Shown here one piece after another: positions 1-8,480 of a stretch of 60,018 nt of DNA (position 1 is its first letter; each line of letters begins with the position of its first letter). Source of the DNA: Actinomycetota bacterium (GTDB lineage Bacteria; Actinomycetota; Thermoleophilia; Solirubrobacterales; Solirubrobacteraceae); the NCBI GenBank assembly GCA_005888335.1, contig VAWY01000125.1, forward strand, positions 2,317-62,334, given 5' to 3'. Under the pieces are notes generated by a model. That model did not search any database, was not told where the DNA came from, and saw only the letters and a list, made by a program, of their open reading frames with translations. The position numbers and the translations under genes are program-made.

Positions 1-36
1 GCGAGAAACGTTCCCGCGGGAACGCCGTTAAGCGAC

Positions 37-62
37 GAAAGCCCCGCCGTAGCGGGGCTTTC
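37..62. terminator. Perfect hairpin terminator
   Basis: An 11-bp perfect inverted repeat (GAAAGCCCCGC / GCGGGGCTTTC) with a CGTA loop. On the minus strand it lies about 40 nt downstream of the initiator tRNA and ends in a short T tract, so it probably terminates that transcript. It is nearly symmetric and could also act for genes entering from the left edge. Confidence 0.7.
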
Positions 63-102
63 GGCCGTCAACGGCGGTGCTGTCACCATCGTCGCCGGCG
101 GA

Positions 103-176
<74 letters not shown>

Positions 177-244
177 GCGGACACTCAATGATAGCAATCG
201 GAACCGGAGGCGCGAAGCGGGCGGGCGCCGGATCGGGCGCTACA

Positions 245-442
245 TCACGGGGCGTTGGGCGCCGGATCCTCGTTGCCGCGCTCCTCCGGCGGCGAGGGAT
301 CCTCGCCCTCGTAGTCGACGTCGGTGTCGAGCTCGGGAGCGTCGTCGTAGAGCATCTCGGGGTCGTCGGGCGGGTTGGCGGCCTGCGCCTCGCCCAGCGA
401 CGCCTCCCCATGGCCGACGCGATCGGCGCCTTCGTCACGCAT
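245..442 (-). CDS. Small acidic hypothetical protein
   Basis: A 65-residue reading frame, rich in Asp, Glu and Pro (for example [17 protein letters not shown]), with no membrane segment and no domain I recognise. Two adjacent ATG codons (445 and 442) could start it. It is divergent from the dehydrogenase gene and lies just downstream of the fMet tRNA start. Its acidic composition is unlike the Arg/Ala-rich shadow frames of this genome, which is the main reason to accept it. Function unknown. Confidence 0.4.
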   Translation of the reverse strand: MRDEGADRVGHGEASLGEAQAANPPDDPEMLYDDAPELDTDVDYEGEDPSPPEERGNEDPAPNAP

Positions 443-461
443 CATGCGCCGGACACTACCC

Positions 462-1379
462 GTGGCCCGCGTCCTGATCACCCGCCGCCTGCCGTTCCCG
501 GCGCTCGATCGCCTTGCCGCCGCCGGCCACGACCTCGACGTCTGGCCGGGCGAGCTGCCCCCGCCGCCCGACCGCCTGCGCGAGCTGGCCCGCGACGCCG
601 AGGGTCTGCTGTGCCTCCTGACCGACAGGGTCGACGACGCGCTGCTCGACGCCGCGCCGCGCCTGCGCGCCATCGCGGTCATGGCCGTGGGCACCGACAA
701 TGTCGACCTCGAGGCCTGCCGCCGGCGCGGCATCCCGGTCGGCAGCACGCCCGGCGTGCTGACCGAGGCCACCGCGGACCTGGCCTTCGCCCTCCTGCTC
801 GCCGCCGCGCGCCGGCTGCTCGAGGCGGCGGCGGCGATCCCCGCCGGCAAGTGGCGCACGTGGGAGCCGGCGGCGCACCTCGGCGCCGACGTCCACGGCG
901 CGACGCTCGGCATCGTCGGTTACGGGCGCATCGGGCAGGCGGTCGCGCGGCGGGCGCAAGGCTTCGACATGCGCATCGTCACGACGCGCGACACGGAGCT
1001 CACCGCACTGCTCGAAACGGCGGACTTCGTCACGCTGCACGTGCCGCTGACCGAGCGCACCCGTCACCTCATCGATGCCGATGCCCTCGAGCGCATGAAG
1101 CCCACCGCGATCCTCGTCAACACAAGCCGCGGCGGCGTGGTCGACCAGGCCGCGCTCGCCGATGCGCTGCACCGCGGCGCGATCGCCGGCGCCGCGCTCG
1201 ACGTGACCGACCCCGAGCCCCTGCCGGCAAGCGACCCCCTGCTCGCCGCACCCCACCTGCTCGTCGTCCCTCACATCGGCTCGGCGACGCACTCCACGCG
1301 CGCGCGGATGGCCGACCTGGCCGTCGACAACCTGCTCGCCGCGCTGGCCGCCGAGCCGATGCCGCACCCGGCCGCCTGA
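462..1379 (+). CDS. D-isomer-specific 2-hydroxyacid dehydrogenase
   Basis: A 305-residue NAD(P)-dependent oxidoreductase of the phosphoglycerate dehydrogenase / glyoxylate reductase superfamily, interconverting 2-keto and D-2-hydroxy acids in the cytosol. The Rossmann motif GYGRIG is at residues 153-158, and the catalytic triad is visible as Arg223 (TSRGG), Glu252 (DPEP) and His271 (HIGSAT). The stretch after the second Rossmann strand is about 10-15 residues shorter than usual and reads TTRD instead of the common NAD-binding Asp, which may indicate NADPH preference (inference). GTG at 462 is chosen because GGA lies 8 nt upstream and the protein begins directly with the first strand; ATG 444 is an alternative. 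Its stop overlaps the next ATG (TGATG). The exact substrate cannot be told. Confidence 0.9.
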   Translation: MARVLITRRLPFPALDRLAAAGHDLDVWPGELPPPPDRLRELARDAEGLLCLLTDRVDDALLDAAPRLRAIAVMAVGTDNVDLEACRRRGIPVGSTPGVLTEATADLAFALLLAAARRLLEAAAAIPAGKWRTWEPAAHLGADVHGATLGIVGYGRIGQAVARRAQGFDMRIVTTRDTELTALLETADFVTLHVPLTERTRHLIDADALERMKPTAILVNTSRGGVVDQAALADALHRGAIAGAALDVTDPEPLPASDPLLAAPHLLVVPHIGSATHSTRARMADLAVDNLLAALAAEPMPHPAA

Positions 1380-2296
1380 TGCGCGTCGGCGTCGTCGACA
1401 TCGGAACGAACTCGACGCGGCTGCTGGCCGCCGACGTCGCGCCGGAGGGCGTGACCGTGCTCGACCGCGAGAGCATCGTCACGCGACTCGGGCAGGGCGT
1501 CGACGCGACCGGCCGGCTTGCCGACGAGGCGATGGACCGCGTCCGCGACGCGCTGACGCAGTACCGCGAGCGCCTCGACGCCCTGCGCACCGAGCGCGAC
1601 GTCGCCGTCCTGACCAGCGCAGTCCGGGACGCAGCCAACGGCCCCGCGTTCGTCGACGAGGTGGCAAGCCGGTTCGGGCTGCGCGCCCAGGTCCTCGCCG
1701 GCGACGAGGAGGCGCGGCTCACGTTCCTCGGCGCGACGAGCGAGCGCGACCCCGACGACCCGACCGCGGTCGTGGTCATCGACATCGGGGGCGGCTCGAC
1801 CGAGCTCGTCGAGGGCCACGGCCGCCGGATGGACTTCCACGTCTCCACGCAGGCCGGCGTCGTGCGCCAGACCGAACGCCACATCAAGAGCGACCCACCC
1901 CGTCACGAGGAGCTCGAGGCGCTGGCCGACGACGTGCGCGCCGTCTACGCGGCCGCCGTGCCCGACGATGTCCGCGCCGCGGTCGACCGCGCGATCGCCG
2001 TGGCGGGCACGGCGACGTCGCTGGCCGCCATCGACCTCGAGCTCGATCCGTACGACCCCGAGCGCGTGCACGGGCACACGCTGATGCGCGGGCGCATCGA
2101 GGAACTGCTCGCCCGGCTGGCCCAGATGCCCCTCGCCGAGCGCCGGAAGGTGACCGGCCTGCACCCCGATCGCGCGCCCACGATCGTCGCCGGATGCGTG
2201 CTGCTGATCGAGGCGCTTCGCCTTTTCGGGCTGCAAAGCGTCGAAATTTCCGAGCACGACATCCTGCGCGGCGCGGCGATTGCCGCTGTTGGGTAG
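1379..2296 (+). CDS. Exopolyphosphatase / pppGpp phosphatase family (Ppx/GppA)
   Basis: A 305-residue member of the ASKHA-fold Ppx/GppA family, which removes terminal phosphate from polyphosphate or converts pppGpp to ppGpp. Both phosphate-binding signatures are present: VVDIGTNSTRLL at the N terminus and VVVIDIGGGSTELV near residue 125. The length matches the short, two-domain actinobacterial Ppx and lacks the C-terminal HD-like extension of GppA. ATG overlaps the stop of the dehydrogenase by one base, so the two genes are translationally coupled. Polyphosphatase and pppGpp hydrolase activities cannot be separated from sequence alone. Confidence 0.93.
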   Translation: MRVGVVDIGTNSTRLLAADVAPEGVTVLDRESIVTRLGQGVDATGRLADEAMDRVRDALTQYRERLDALRTERDVAVLTSAVRDAANGPAFVDEVASRFGLRAQVLAGDEEARLTFLGATSERDPDDPTAVVVIDIGGGSTELVEGHGRRMDFHVSTQAGVVRQTERHIKSDPPRHEELEALADDVRAVYAAAVPDDVRAAVDRAIAVAGTATSLAAIDLELDPYDPERVHGHTLMRGRIEELLARLAQMPLAERRKVTGLHPDRAPTIVAGCVLLIEALRLFGLQSVEISEHDILRGAAIAAVG

Positions 2297-2312
2297 AAAT
2301 ATCCCCCGCTCT

Positions 2313-2556
2313 GGACGGGTCCTAGACGTCTGTTCGGTTGCCGAACGAGCGCGTTTGCGCGATGCTCTGCGCGCCGGGTCCGAAGGGGGTGTGCCCAAAG
2401 CCCATCCCCCCACTTCCCGGCTTCATAGGTCCGGGCGTAGCCGCATCGAATCGGCGCCTCCCGCCGCCCGGGCCACCCCATCGGCCCCAACATGGCACGT
2501 ACCCCTGCCCGTCCTGTCGGGGCCACCCGGAAGCCGCCTTCGGGCGGCTTCCGCTT
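2313..2556 (+). ncRNA. Candidate structured RNA in a 346-bp gap
   Basis: The gap between the ppx stop (2296) and the end of the IlvG-like gene (2643) has no convincing protein. On the plus strand it has a possible closing stem, GGACGGG (2313-2319) with CCCGTCC (2508-2514), and internal hairpins TTCGG-TTG-CCGAA, CGCG-TTTG-CGCG and GGCCCC/GGGGCC. A strong terminator follows at 2529-2556. It could be an independent small RNA of about 240 nt or a long structured 3' UTR of ppx. It does not show SRP, tmRNA or RNase P signatures that I can recognise. Confidence 0.3.
2529..2556 (+). terminator. Rho-independent terminator
   Basis: A 10-bp perfect stem GGAAGCCGCC / GGCGGCTTCC with a TTCG tetraloop at 2539-2542, followed by GCTTTT. 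The T tract is only on the plus strand, so it serves transcripts from the left (ppx or the RNA candidate), about 235 nt after the ppx stop. Confidence 0.85.
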
Positions 2557-2642
2557 TTGGGTACCGAGTTCCCACTGCCGTTCCGGCCCGTCGTGGGCTG
2601 ACGTGGAACTCGCAAGGTCAGCGCGCGAAGCGCCGCTACCCG

Positions 2643-4280
2643 CTACGCGAGGTTCGAGCGGCGCGGATAGGCGACGCTCGGATCGGTCAGGACGTTGACC
2701 AGCGCCGGGCGCCCGCTGGCGAACGCGCGCTCGAGCGCCGGCCGCAGCTCGGCGGGTGTGCGCACCAGCTCGCCGTGGCCGCCGAGCGCGGCGACCATCT
2801 CGTCGTAGCGCGTCTCGGGGCGCAGGTCGGCGGCGACGGAGTAGCCGTAGAGGAACTCCATCGGGTGCTTCTCGAGTCCCCAGATGCCGTTGTTGCCCAT
2901 GACCGCGACGACCGGCACGTCGTGGCGCGCGAGCGTGTCGAACTCCATCCCCGAGAAGCCGAACGCGCCATCGCCGAGCAGCAGCAGGACCGGCCGGTCG
3001 GGGCGCGCCAGCTTGGCCGCCAGGGCGTAGCCCGGCCCAGCCCCGAGGCAGCCGTAGGGCCCGGGGTCCAGCCAGCAGCCGGGCTCGTAGGAGTCGAAGA
3101 CGCGCCCGGCGTACGAGACGAAGTCGCCGCCGTCGCCGATGACGATCGTCCCGCGGTCGACGACGTCGGCCAGCTCGCGGTAGACGCGCATGGGGTGCAG
3201 CGGCGCGCGGTCGTCGTCGAGCTCGGCGCGCTCCGCCGCGCGCCGCTCGTCCTCCCCGGCCCGCAGGTCGGCGGCCCAGGCCGCCGTGTCGAGCTCCCCG
3301 CCGACGCCCTCGCGCAGCGCGCGCAGCGTCGCGGGCAGCGCGCCGTAGGCCTCGGCGGCGACCGGGCGCGGGTGCGGGCGCTGGGGCGGCGCGACATCGA
3401 TGGCGACCAGCTGCGTCTCGTCGCCGAAGGACCCGCCGAAGCCGAGCCGGAAGTCCATCGGCACGCCGATGACGAGCGCCACGTCGGCGCCCTTCAACCC
3501 CTGCGACCGCGCGCGCGAGAAGAACAGCTCGTGGTCGGCGGGCACGCACCCGCGCGCCTGGCCGTTGAGGAACACCGGGATGCGCAGCTGCTCGACGAGC
3601 GCCAGCAGCTCGCGCTCGCCGCGGCCCCAGTAGAGGTTCGTGCCGGCCATGAGGACCGGGCGCTTGGCGCCACGCAGCAACGCGACCGCGCGCTCGACGT
3701 CGGCCGCCGGCCCCTCGCCGGGCTCGGGGACCCCGATCGCCGGCTCGGGCTCGGCGTCGAGCTCCGAGAAGACGTGGTCGAGCGAGAAGTCGACGAACGT
3801 GGGGCCGTAGTGGGGCGTGAGCGCGGCGGCGAACGCCTCGTCGAGCGCCGCGGGGATGTCCGCCGTCGACGCGGGCGTGCGCGCCAGCTTGGTCACCGGG
3901 GCGACGAACGGGACGTGGTCGATCTCCTGCAACGAGCCCTGGCCCCAGCGCATCGCCGGCGCGCGCCCGCCGAGGACGACCATCGGCGAGCGGTTGTGCA
4001 GCGCGCCCGCCATCGCGCTCATCCCGTTGGTCACGCCGGGCCCGGCGGTCAGCGCGGCCACGCCCGGCTCGCGGGTCACCTTCGCCCAGCCCTCGGCGGC
4101 GAAGGCCGCGGCCTGCTCGTGGCGGGTGTCGACGAGGTCGATCCCCTCCTCACGGCAGCCGTCGTAGATCGAGAACAGGTGGCCGCCCGAGAGCGTGAAG
4201 AGCTTCGTCACGCCGCGCGCCTTGAGCCGCCGCGCGACGAGCCGCCCGCCGTGCAGTCGCGTGGGCGCCTCGGTCGCCAT
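2643..4280 (-). CDS. ilvG: Acetolactate synthase-like ThDP enzyme (IlvG type)
   Basis: A 545-residue thiamine-diphosphate enzyme with the three-domain acetolactate synthase layout. The catalytic Glu is Glu55 ([10 protein letters not shown]), and the ThDP/Mg motif runs from GDG near residue 436 to the NN of GNNGIWG. The C-terminal segment is very close to my memory of mycobacterial IlvG, whose true reaction is uncertain; a 2-hydroxyacyl-CoA lyase or oxalyl-CoA decarboxylase-like role is possible. No ilvN regulatory subunit or other branched-chain genes are adjacent. The ATG at 4280 is used because everything upstream is a shadow frame. The redoxin gene ends 11 nt upstream on the same strand, so the two are probably cotranscribed. 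Confidence 0.85.
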   Translation of the reverse strand: MATEAPTRLHGGRLVARRLKARGVTKLFTLSGGHLFSIYDGCREEGIDLVDTRHEQAAAFAAEGWAKVTREPGVAALTAGPGVTNGMSAMAGALHNRSPMVVLGGRAPAMRWGQGSLQEIDHVPFVAPVTKLARTPASTADIPAALDEAFAAALTPHYGPTFVDFSLDHVFSELDAEPEPAIGVPEPGEGPAADVERAVALLRGAKRPVLMAGTNLYWGRGERELLALVEQLRIPVFLNGQARGCVPADHELFFSRARSQGLKGADVALVIGVPMDFRLGFGGSFGDETQLVAIDVAPPQRPHPRPVAAEAYGALPATLRALREGVGGELDTAAWAADLRAGEDERRAAERAELDDDRAPLHPMRVYRELADVVDRGTIVIGDGGDFVSYAGRVFDSYEPGCWLDPGPYGCLGAGPGYALAAKLARPDRPVLLLLGDGAFGFSGMEFDTLARHDVPVVAVMGNNGIWGLEKHPMEFLYGYSVAADLRPETRYDEMVAALGGHGELVRTPAELRPALERAFASGRPALVNVLTDPSVAYPRRSNLA

Positions 4281-4291
4281 GGCGGCGCAAG

Positions 4292-4798
4292 CTACTGCAG
4301 GGCGGCGGCGACCGCCTCGACGTCCGGCTCGTCGCCGGGATGGCCGGCCCGGTGCGCGAAGACGACCTCGCCGCCTGGCCCGATCACGAACGTCCCGCCG
4401 AGCTGGTGCCAGTCCTGCTCGGGGAGCTTCGCGGGCGCATGGCGCAGGCGGCCGAGCGTGGCCCCGAGCGCGCGCGGCGAGAAGACGTCGCGCGTGCTCC
4501 CGCGACGCAGGTCCATCGCCTTGTAGGCCGCCTTGTCGGGCGAGACGAGGACCGGGAACGTCACGCCGGTCTCGTCCTTGAACGCGCGCGCGTGCGCCGG
4601 CGTGCCCATCCCGACGAGCCACAGCCTCCCGTCGAAGCGATCGCGGTGGTCGTGCAACTGCACGGCCTGGGCGCGGCAGTGCAGTCAGCCGTAGTGGCGC
4701 AGGAAGACCAGGGCCACCGGGCGCTCGGCCCACAGGTCCCGCAACGCGACGTCGCGGCCATCGTCGTCGGTGAGGGTGAGGTCGGCCAAAGCGGGCAT
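4292..4798 (-). CDS. Peroxiredoxin-like (AhpC-TSA_2) selenoprotein, in-frame TGA
   Basis: The reading frame starts at ATG 4798 ([14 protein letters not shown]) and runs 37 codons to HYG, then TGA at 4687-4685. It continues in the same frame for 130 codons to a stop at 4292, giving 168 residues with selenocysteine at 38. Around the TGA it reads FLRHYG-U-LHCRAQ, that is UxxC, where Prx-like2 relatives have CxxC in FLRHFGCxxCR. The downstream half ([28 protein letters not shown]) is a normal thioredoxin fold. A SECIS-like hairpin follows at 4648-4667 and selD is at 37426. The predicted role is a cytosolic thiol/selenol peroxidase or reductase. Standard gene finders would split it into two pieces or drop the N terminus. 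Sense mutation or sequencing error at the TGA is the alternative. Confidence 0.85.
4648..4667 (-). promoter_or_regulatory. Bacterial SECIS-like hairpin
   Basis: On the minus strand, 17 nt after the in-frame TGA, the stem GGCCGTGC / GCACGACC (one C-A mismatch) closes an AGTT loop at 4659-4656. The loop lies about 25 nt from the TGA, inside the usual 16-37 nt window, and has a G-U in the apical loop as bacterial SECIS elements do. A second stem, CTGCAC/GTGCAG, directly after the TGA is an alternative fold. Confidence 0.6.
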
Positions 4799-4829
4799 GT
4801 CAAAGCAGGGTAAATCTTTCCCCGAAGCC

Positions 4830-4860
4830 TTGACTCCCCCGGGGGGATGGCGCGTAGCAT
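4830..4860 (+). promoter_or_regulatory. Promoter with 19-bp spacer and internal palindrome
   Basis: TTGACT (4830-4835) and TAGCAT (4855-4860) are separated by 19 bp, and the spacer contains the palindrome TCCCCCGGGGGGA. The over-long spacer with a dyad is the layout of MerR-type activated promoters. It sits 40 nt upstream of the small gene at 4900 and between it and the divergent selenoprotein gene. No MerR gene is adjacent. Confidence 0.4.
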
Positions 4861-4899
4861 CGGCCCCGGTCCGGAGGAGAGCCATCGAAGGGAGGCCCG

Positions 4900-5109
4900 A
4901 TGGATCCGTCCATCGCCGTGCTGGGTGCACACCCCGCGATGTACGACCGGTCGTACGAGGAAGTAGTCCCACGACCGGATGTTGCAGAGCTGGCTGACGA
5001 GGCCGGCGAGGCCTGGCCGATGATGGGCCATGTGGCCCGGCTGGCCGCGTCGGTCGATGACGAGGAGGCTTGGGACGCGGTGATCTGCGCCGGGCTCATC
5101 GAGCCCTGA
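4900..5109 (+). CDS. Small hypothetical protein with strong RBS
   Basis: A 69-residue acidic protein (MDPSIAVLGAHPAMYDRSYE start), without membrane segment or recognised domain. The start is supported by an AAGGGAGG ribosome site 4 nt upstream of ATG and by a promoter-like pair at 4830-4860. It is divergent from the peroxiredoxin-like selenoprotein gene, with about 100 bp between the start codons, so both may answer to the same signal. Its last 14 nt overlap the end of the convergent gene. Function unknown. Confidence 0.65.
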   Translation: MDPSIAVLGAHPAMYDRSYEEVVPRPDVAELADEAGEAWPMMGHVARLAASVDDEEAWDAVICAGLIEP

Positions 5110-6067
5110 GCGCAGCGACCGCGACCCGTCGCCGCCGGCGCAGCGCGCCGGCGGCGAGGACTCCCGCCGCCACGCCGATCACCGGCGCCCACGGGAAGCC
5201 CGCGCCGCGTGCGCCGGCCGGCCGTGCCGCGCGCTTCGCCGCCGCCGGGCGGCTGACCGCGAACGTCCGCGCGTCGACCTGAACGACCGGCCCACGCGGG
5301 CTCACCACCGTGAGCGCGTGGCGCCGTACCAGGAGGCGCAGCGAGGCGAGATCCGGGCGGGCGGCCAGCTGCGGCAGGTCGACACAGACCGCCGTGCGCG
5401 CCCGCGTGTCGAGCGCGTGGATGAACGGCGCGCCGCCGCCGCCGTCGTAGAGCGTGTACGCCCAGCGGCCGTCGGCGCTCGCCGCGCGCGTCAGCGGCAG
5501 CCCGCGCATCTTCTCGCCGCGCTCGCGCGGGTCGACGACCGGCGCGCGTACGAGACGGCGGGCGGCCAGGTCGTAGGCGCGCACGACGTAGCGCGTCGCG
5601 TCGGTGCGCGAGACGTACTGGATGAGGTACAGCGACCGGCCGTCCGGAGCGATCGCGTCGAGGCTGAAGTCGCCGCGCAGCCGCAGGACCCGGCGTACGC
5701 GCAGCTCCGGCACGGCGAGGATCGCCAGGACGGTGCGCGCCTGCGGGAACGCCGCGCGCGGCCGGATGAGCACAAGCGTGCGCCCGTCGGCCGACAGCCC
5801 GCTCGCCGAGCCGTCGAGCGCGACCGCGGGGACCGTGAACGCGCCGCGCAGCGCCGCCGCGCGCAGGACCTGCCCGCCCTCGCGGCGCACGGCGGCGACC
5901 ATCGTGCTGCGGGCGCCGTTGCCCAGCGTCACGTAGCGGATCCCTCCGCGCGCGACCCCGCTGGGCCCGGCGTCGATCCCCAGCACCGGCAGCCCGTCGG
6001 CGCGGGCAGCCGCGGGAGACGCGGCGAGGACGAGGAGCAGGAGGGCGGCTGTGGCTGGGGATCGCAT
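5096..6067 (-). CDS. Secreted, C-terminally anchored propeller-like protein
   Basis: A 323-residue protein with a signal peptide (TAALLLLVLAASPAAARA, cleavage near residue 24). About 230 residues follow that resemble WD40/YVTN-type repeats (SADGRTLVLIRP, APDGRSLYLIQ, SADGRWAYTLYDG). It ends with one membrane helix near residues 288-307 followed by RRRRR. This topology puts the propeller outside the cell, tethered to the membrane, with an Arg-rich cytoplasmic tail. No catalytic motif is visible; a role in binding or surface display is only inference. The gene ends 14 nt inside the convergent small gene at 4900. Confidence 0.75.
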   Translation of the reverse strand: MRSPATAALLLLVLAASPAAARADGLPVLGIDAGPSGVARGGIRYVTLGNGARSTMVAAVRREGGQVLRAAALRGAFTVPAVALDGSASGLSADGRTLVLIRPRAAFPQARTVLAILAVPELRVRRVLRLRGDFSLDAIAPDGRSLYLIQYVSRTDATRYVVRAYDLAARRLVRAPVVDPRERGEKMRGLPLTRAASADGRWAYTLYDGGGGAPFIHALDTRARTAVCVDLPQLAARPDLASLRLLVRRHALTVVSPRGPVVQVDARTFAVSRPAAAKRAARPAGARGAGFPWAPVIGVAAGVLAAGALRRRRRVAVAALRAR

Positions 6068-6105
6068 GCCCGTAGTACGGGCGCCGCCCCTCCCGCGGTC
6101 CCGTC

Positions 6106-6921
6106 TCAGGCCAGCGCGGTCTCGTGCGACCCCGCGCGGCCCGCGTCGCTCTTGTCGTAGAAGCGCTGCAGCAGCCCGAGCGTCTCCTCGGCGTCCGCGC
6201 ACGTGTACGCGTTCCACGCCTCGATCCGCAGCTGCGCGTCGAGGTCCTGGCCGACGACCTCCTGGATCGTCTCCTTGGCGCTGCGCACCGCGCGCTGCGA
6301 GTTGCGCAGGATCTGACGCGCGACGAGCTCGGCCTCCTCCATCAGCCGGTCGTGCGCGACGACCTTGGTGACCAGGTTCCACTGCAGCGCCTGCCGGGCG
6401 TCGATCGGCTCGGCGGTGAGCAGCAGGTGCGAGGCCACGCCCACGCCGCAGGCGTTGACGAGCCGCACGATCCCGCCGTCGCCGTGGTGGTAGCCGCGGC
6501 GCGCCTCGAACGAGCCGAACATCGCGCGCTCGGAGGCGATCCGGATGTCGCAGGCCAGTGCCTGCTCGAGCCCGCCGGCGAGCGCCCAGCCGTTGACCGC
6601 CCCGATGATCGGCTTGGTGATCTTGTGCAGCCCGCGGGTGAAGCCGCCGAAGCCGAGGTCGACGATGTCGCGGATCCGCCGCTCGCCCCGGATGATCGGC
6701 GGGATGTACGTCTTCAGGTCCGCGCCGGCGCAGAACGCCTCGCCCGCGCCGGTGAGGATGGCCACATCGACCGCGTCGTCGTCGCGGAAGTCGGTCCACG
6801 TCTCGACGAGCAGCTCCTGGGTCTCGGGGTCGATCGCGTTGCGGGCCTCGGGCCGGTTGAGCGTGACGTAGGCGATGCGGTCGCGCTTCTCATAGAGGAC
6901 TTTGGGCATGCTCAGCATCAT
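6106..6921 (-). CDS. Enoyl-CoA hydratase/isomerase (crotonase) family
   Basis: A 271-residue crotonase-fold protein. The oxyanion-hole segments FCAGADLK (63-70) and NGWALAGG (110-117) are intact. Both catalytic glutamates of true hydratases appear conserved: Glu119 (GGLEQALACD) and Glu139 (FGSFEARRG). It probably hydrates 2-enoyl-CoA in fatty-acid or side-chain degradation, but substrate cannot be told. The start at 6921 forms an ATGA overlap with the upstream cyclase stop; internal ATG 6909 (MPKVLYE) is an alternative. Coupling a crotonase to a cyclase gene is unusual and may only reflect cotranscription. Confidence 0.92.
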   Translation of the reverse strand: MMLSMPKVLYEKRDRIAYVTLNRPEARNAIDPETQELLVETWTDFRDDDAVDVAILTGAGEAFCAGADLKTYIPPIIRGERRIRDIVDLGFGGFTRGLHKITKPIIGAVNGWALAGGLEQALACDIRIASERAMFGSFEARRGYHHGDGGIVRLVNACGVGVASHLLLTAEPIDARQALQWNLVTKVVAHDRLMEEAELVARQILRNSQRAVRSAKETIQEVVGQDLDAQLRIEAWNAYTCADAEETLGLLQRFYDKSDAGRAGSHETALA

Positions 6922-8480
6922 GGCAACGGCTTCGCCGTTGCCAGCGCCGCGGAGACCGGCGTGCACGCCCACAGCCGCACCGGCTCGCTCTTGCCCTTGA
7001 GCTCGACGTCGGTCCGCGCGGCGAACTCGCACGGCGGCTCGCGACGCAGCAGGGCGCGGGTCGCGCCCGTGACCAGCACGTCGTCGCCGGTCAGCCGCGT
7101 GGCCGCCTCGACCCGGGCCGCCGTGTTGACGGCGTCGCCGATGACGGTGAACTCGAGCCGCCCGCCCCCGCCGATCGTCCCGGCGAGCACCGGCCCGGAG
7201 TTCACGCCGATCCCGATGCGCAGCCGGTCGCCGTACTCGCGGCGCACCAGCTCGGCGATCTCCAGCGCCGCGGCGAGCGCGCGATCCGCGTGGTCATCGT
7301 GGCGGTCGGGGGCGCCGAAGACCCCGAGCAGCCCGTCGCCGATGAACTTGTTGGCGTGCCCGGCGTGGCGTCTGAGCACCGGCACGACGTGCTCGTAGAA
7401 CTCGTTGAGCGTGCCGACCACCTCGCGCGCCGACGAGCGCTCCGCCCACGCCGTGAAGTCGCGGATATCGAGGAACAGCACGCTGACCTCGAGCTCGTCG
7501 CCCTCGAGCGTCGTGCCCTCGGCGAGGATCCGCTCGGCGAGCTGCGGGTCGACGTAGGTGCCGAAGGCGTCGCGCAGCTTCTCGCGCTCCTGCAGGCCGG
7601 CCACCATCTGGTTGAACGAGACCGCGAGCGCACCGGTCTCATCGTTGCTCACCACGTTCACGCGCGCGCCCAGGTCGCCGGCGATGACCCGGTCGGTCGC
7701 GCGTCGCAGGTCGTCGATCGGCTCGACGATCGAGCGCGAGAGCAGCATCGTGAGCTCGAGCGAGATCGTGAAGGCGACGACCACCGCGACCAGCACGTCG
7801 ATGCCGAGGTCGTCGAGCCCGGCCTGGCCGGTCGTCGACAGCCCGGCCACGACCACGCCGGTGATGATGTTGATCGCCGGCAGACCGGCCATCAGCTTGA
7901 GGCGCAGCGGGATCGGCGGGCGACCGAGGTCCGCGCCGTCGGGCAGCGCGCGCGACACGTCGGCCAGCACCGGGCGCATGATCAGCTCCATGCCGAAGAA
8001 GCGCAGCGTGCTCGCGTAGAGCAGGACGACCCCCGAGCCGGCGACCAGCGCGAACAGCGAGTACCACGGCAGGCCGAGCAGGACGACGATGAACACCGAG
8101 ATCGGCACGAGGTTGAGGACGATCGCCCAGGCGCGCCGGTAGCCGAAGAAGTTCCGCGGCAGGCCGGTCAGCGCCCGCCAGGCGGCGACCGTCGACCGCG
8201 GGTCGCGCCGGCCGCGCAGCCAGGCGACCGCGGGCCCGACGAGCCTGAAGGCGATCGCGACGGCGAACGCGTTCTCGACCGCGACGAGGCCGACCGCGAC
8301 CGCCGCGATCGTCCACAGCTGCCCGGGCGACATCGGCTGGTAGACGCGCAGCAGACCGACCCCGCCGAGCACGACCAGGTAGGACAGCTGGAACTGGGCG
8401 AGCAGCATCGCGCGCGGGTAGCGGCGGCCGAGCAGCCGGTAGGCCGCGCGGAGCGGGTGGCGCCACTTCCAGACTCCCAT
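6918..8480 (-). CDS. Membrane class III adenylate cyclase with HAMP
   Basis: A 520-residue protein with about six membrane helices in residues 20-270, a HAMP linker (SRSIVEPIDDLRRATDRVIAG region, near 275-320) and a C-terminal class III catalytic domain. Metal ligands are seen in LFLDIRDF (about residue 337) and IGDGLLG (about 381). The adenine-selecting Lys (NKFIGDG) and the VNTAARVEA transition-state Asn/Arg are present, so ATP-to-cAMP activity is expected. HAMP implies conformational signalling from the membrane part. The gene overlaps the crotonase start by 4 nt, and its first 313 bp overlap the tail of the upstream phosphoesterase frame. Confidence 0.92.
   Translation of the reverse strand: MGVWKWRHPLRAAYRLLGRRYPRAMLLAQFQLSYLVVLGGVGLLRVYQPMSPGQLWTIAAVAVGLVAVENAFAVAIAFRLVGPAVAWLRGRRDPRSTVAAWRALTGLPRNFFGYRRAWAIVLNLVPISVFIVVLLGLPWYSLFALVAGSGVVLLYASTLRFFGMELIMRPVLADVSRALPDGADLGRPPIPLRLKLMAGLPAINIITGVVVAGLSTTGQAGLDDLGIDVLVAVVVAFTISLELTMLLSRSIVEPIDDLRRATDRVIAGDLGARVNVVSNDETGALAVSFNQMVAGLQEREKLRDAFGTYVDPQLAERILAEGTTLEGDELEVSVLFLDIRDFTAWAERSSAREVVGTLNEFYEHVVPVLRRHAGHANKFIGDGLLGVFGAPDRHDDHADRALAAALEIAELVRREYGDRLRIGIGVNSGPVLAGTIGGGGRLEFTVIGDAVNTAARVEAATRLTGDDVLVTGATRALLRREPPCEFAARTDVELKGKSEPVRLWACTPVSAALATAKPLP

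Noticed and set aside
2322..2615. Small proteins of 87-97 residues on either strand in the gap after ppx
   Set aside because: Composition is Pro/Gly/Arg shadow-like, no ribosome site, and the sequence is better explained as hairpins and a terminator.
4292..4798. Reading the peroxiredoxin-like gene as a frameshifted or nonsense pseudogene
   Set aside because: Both halves are in the same frame, the TGA sits exactly on the redox-active position, the resolving Cys is intact, a SECIS-like hairpin follows and selD is present; selenocysteine explains it better.
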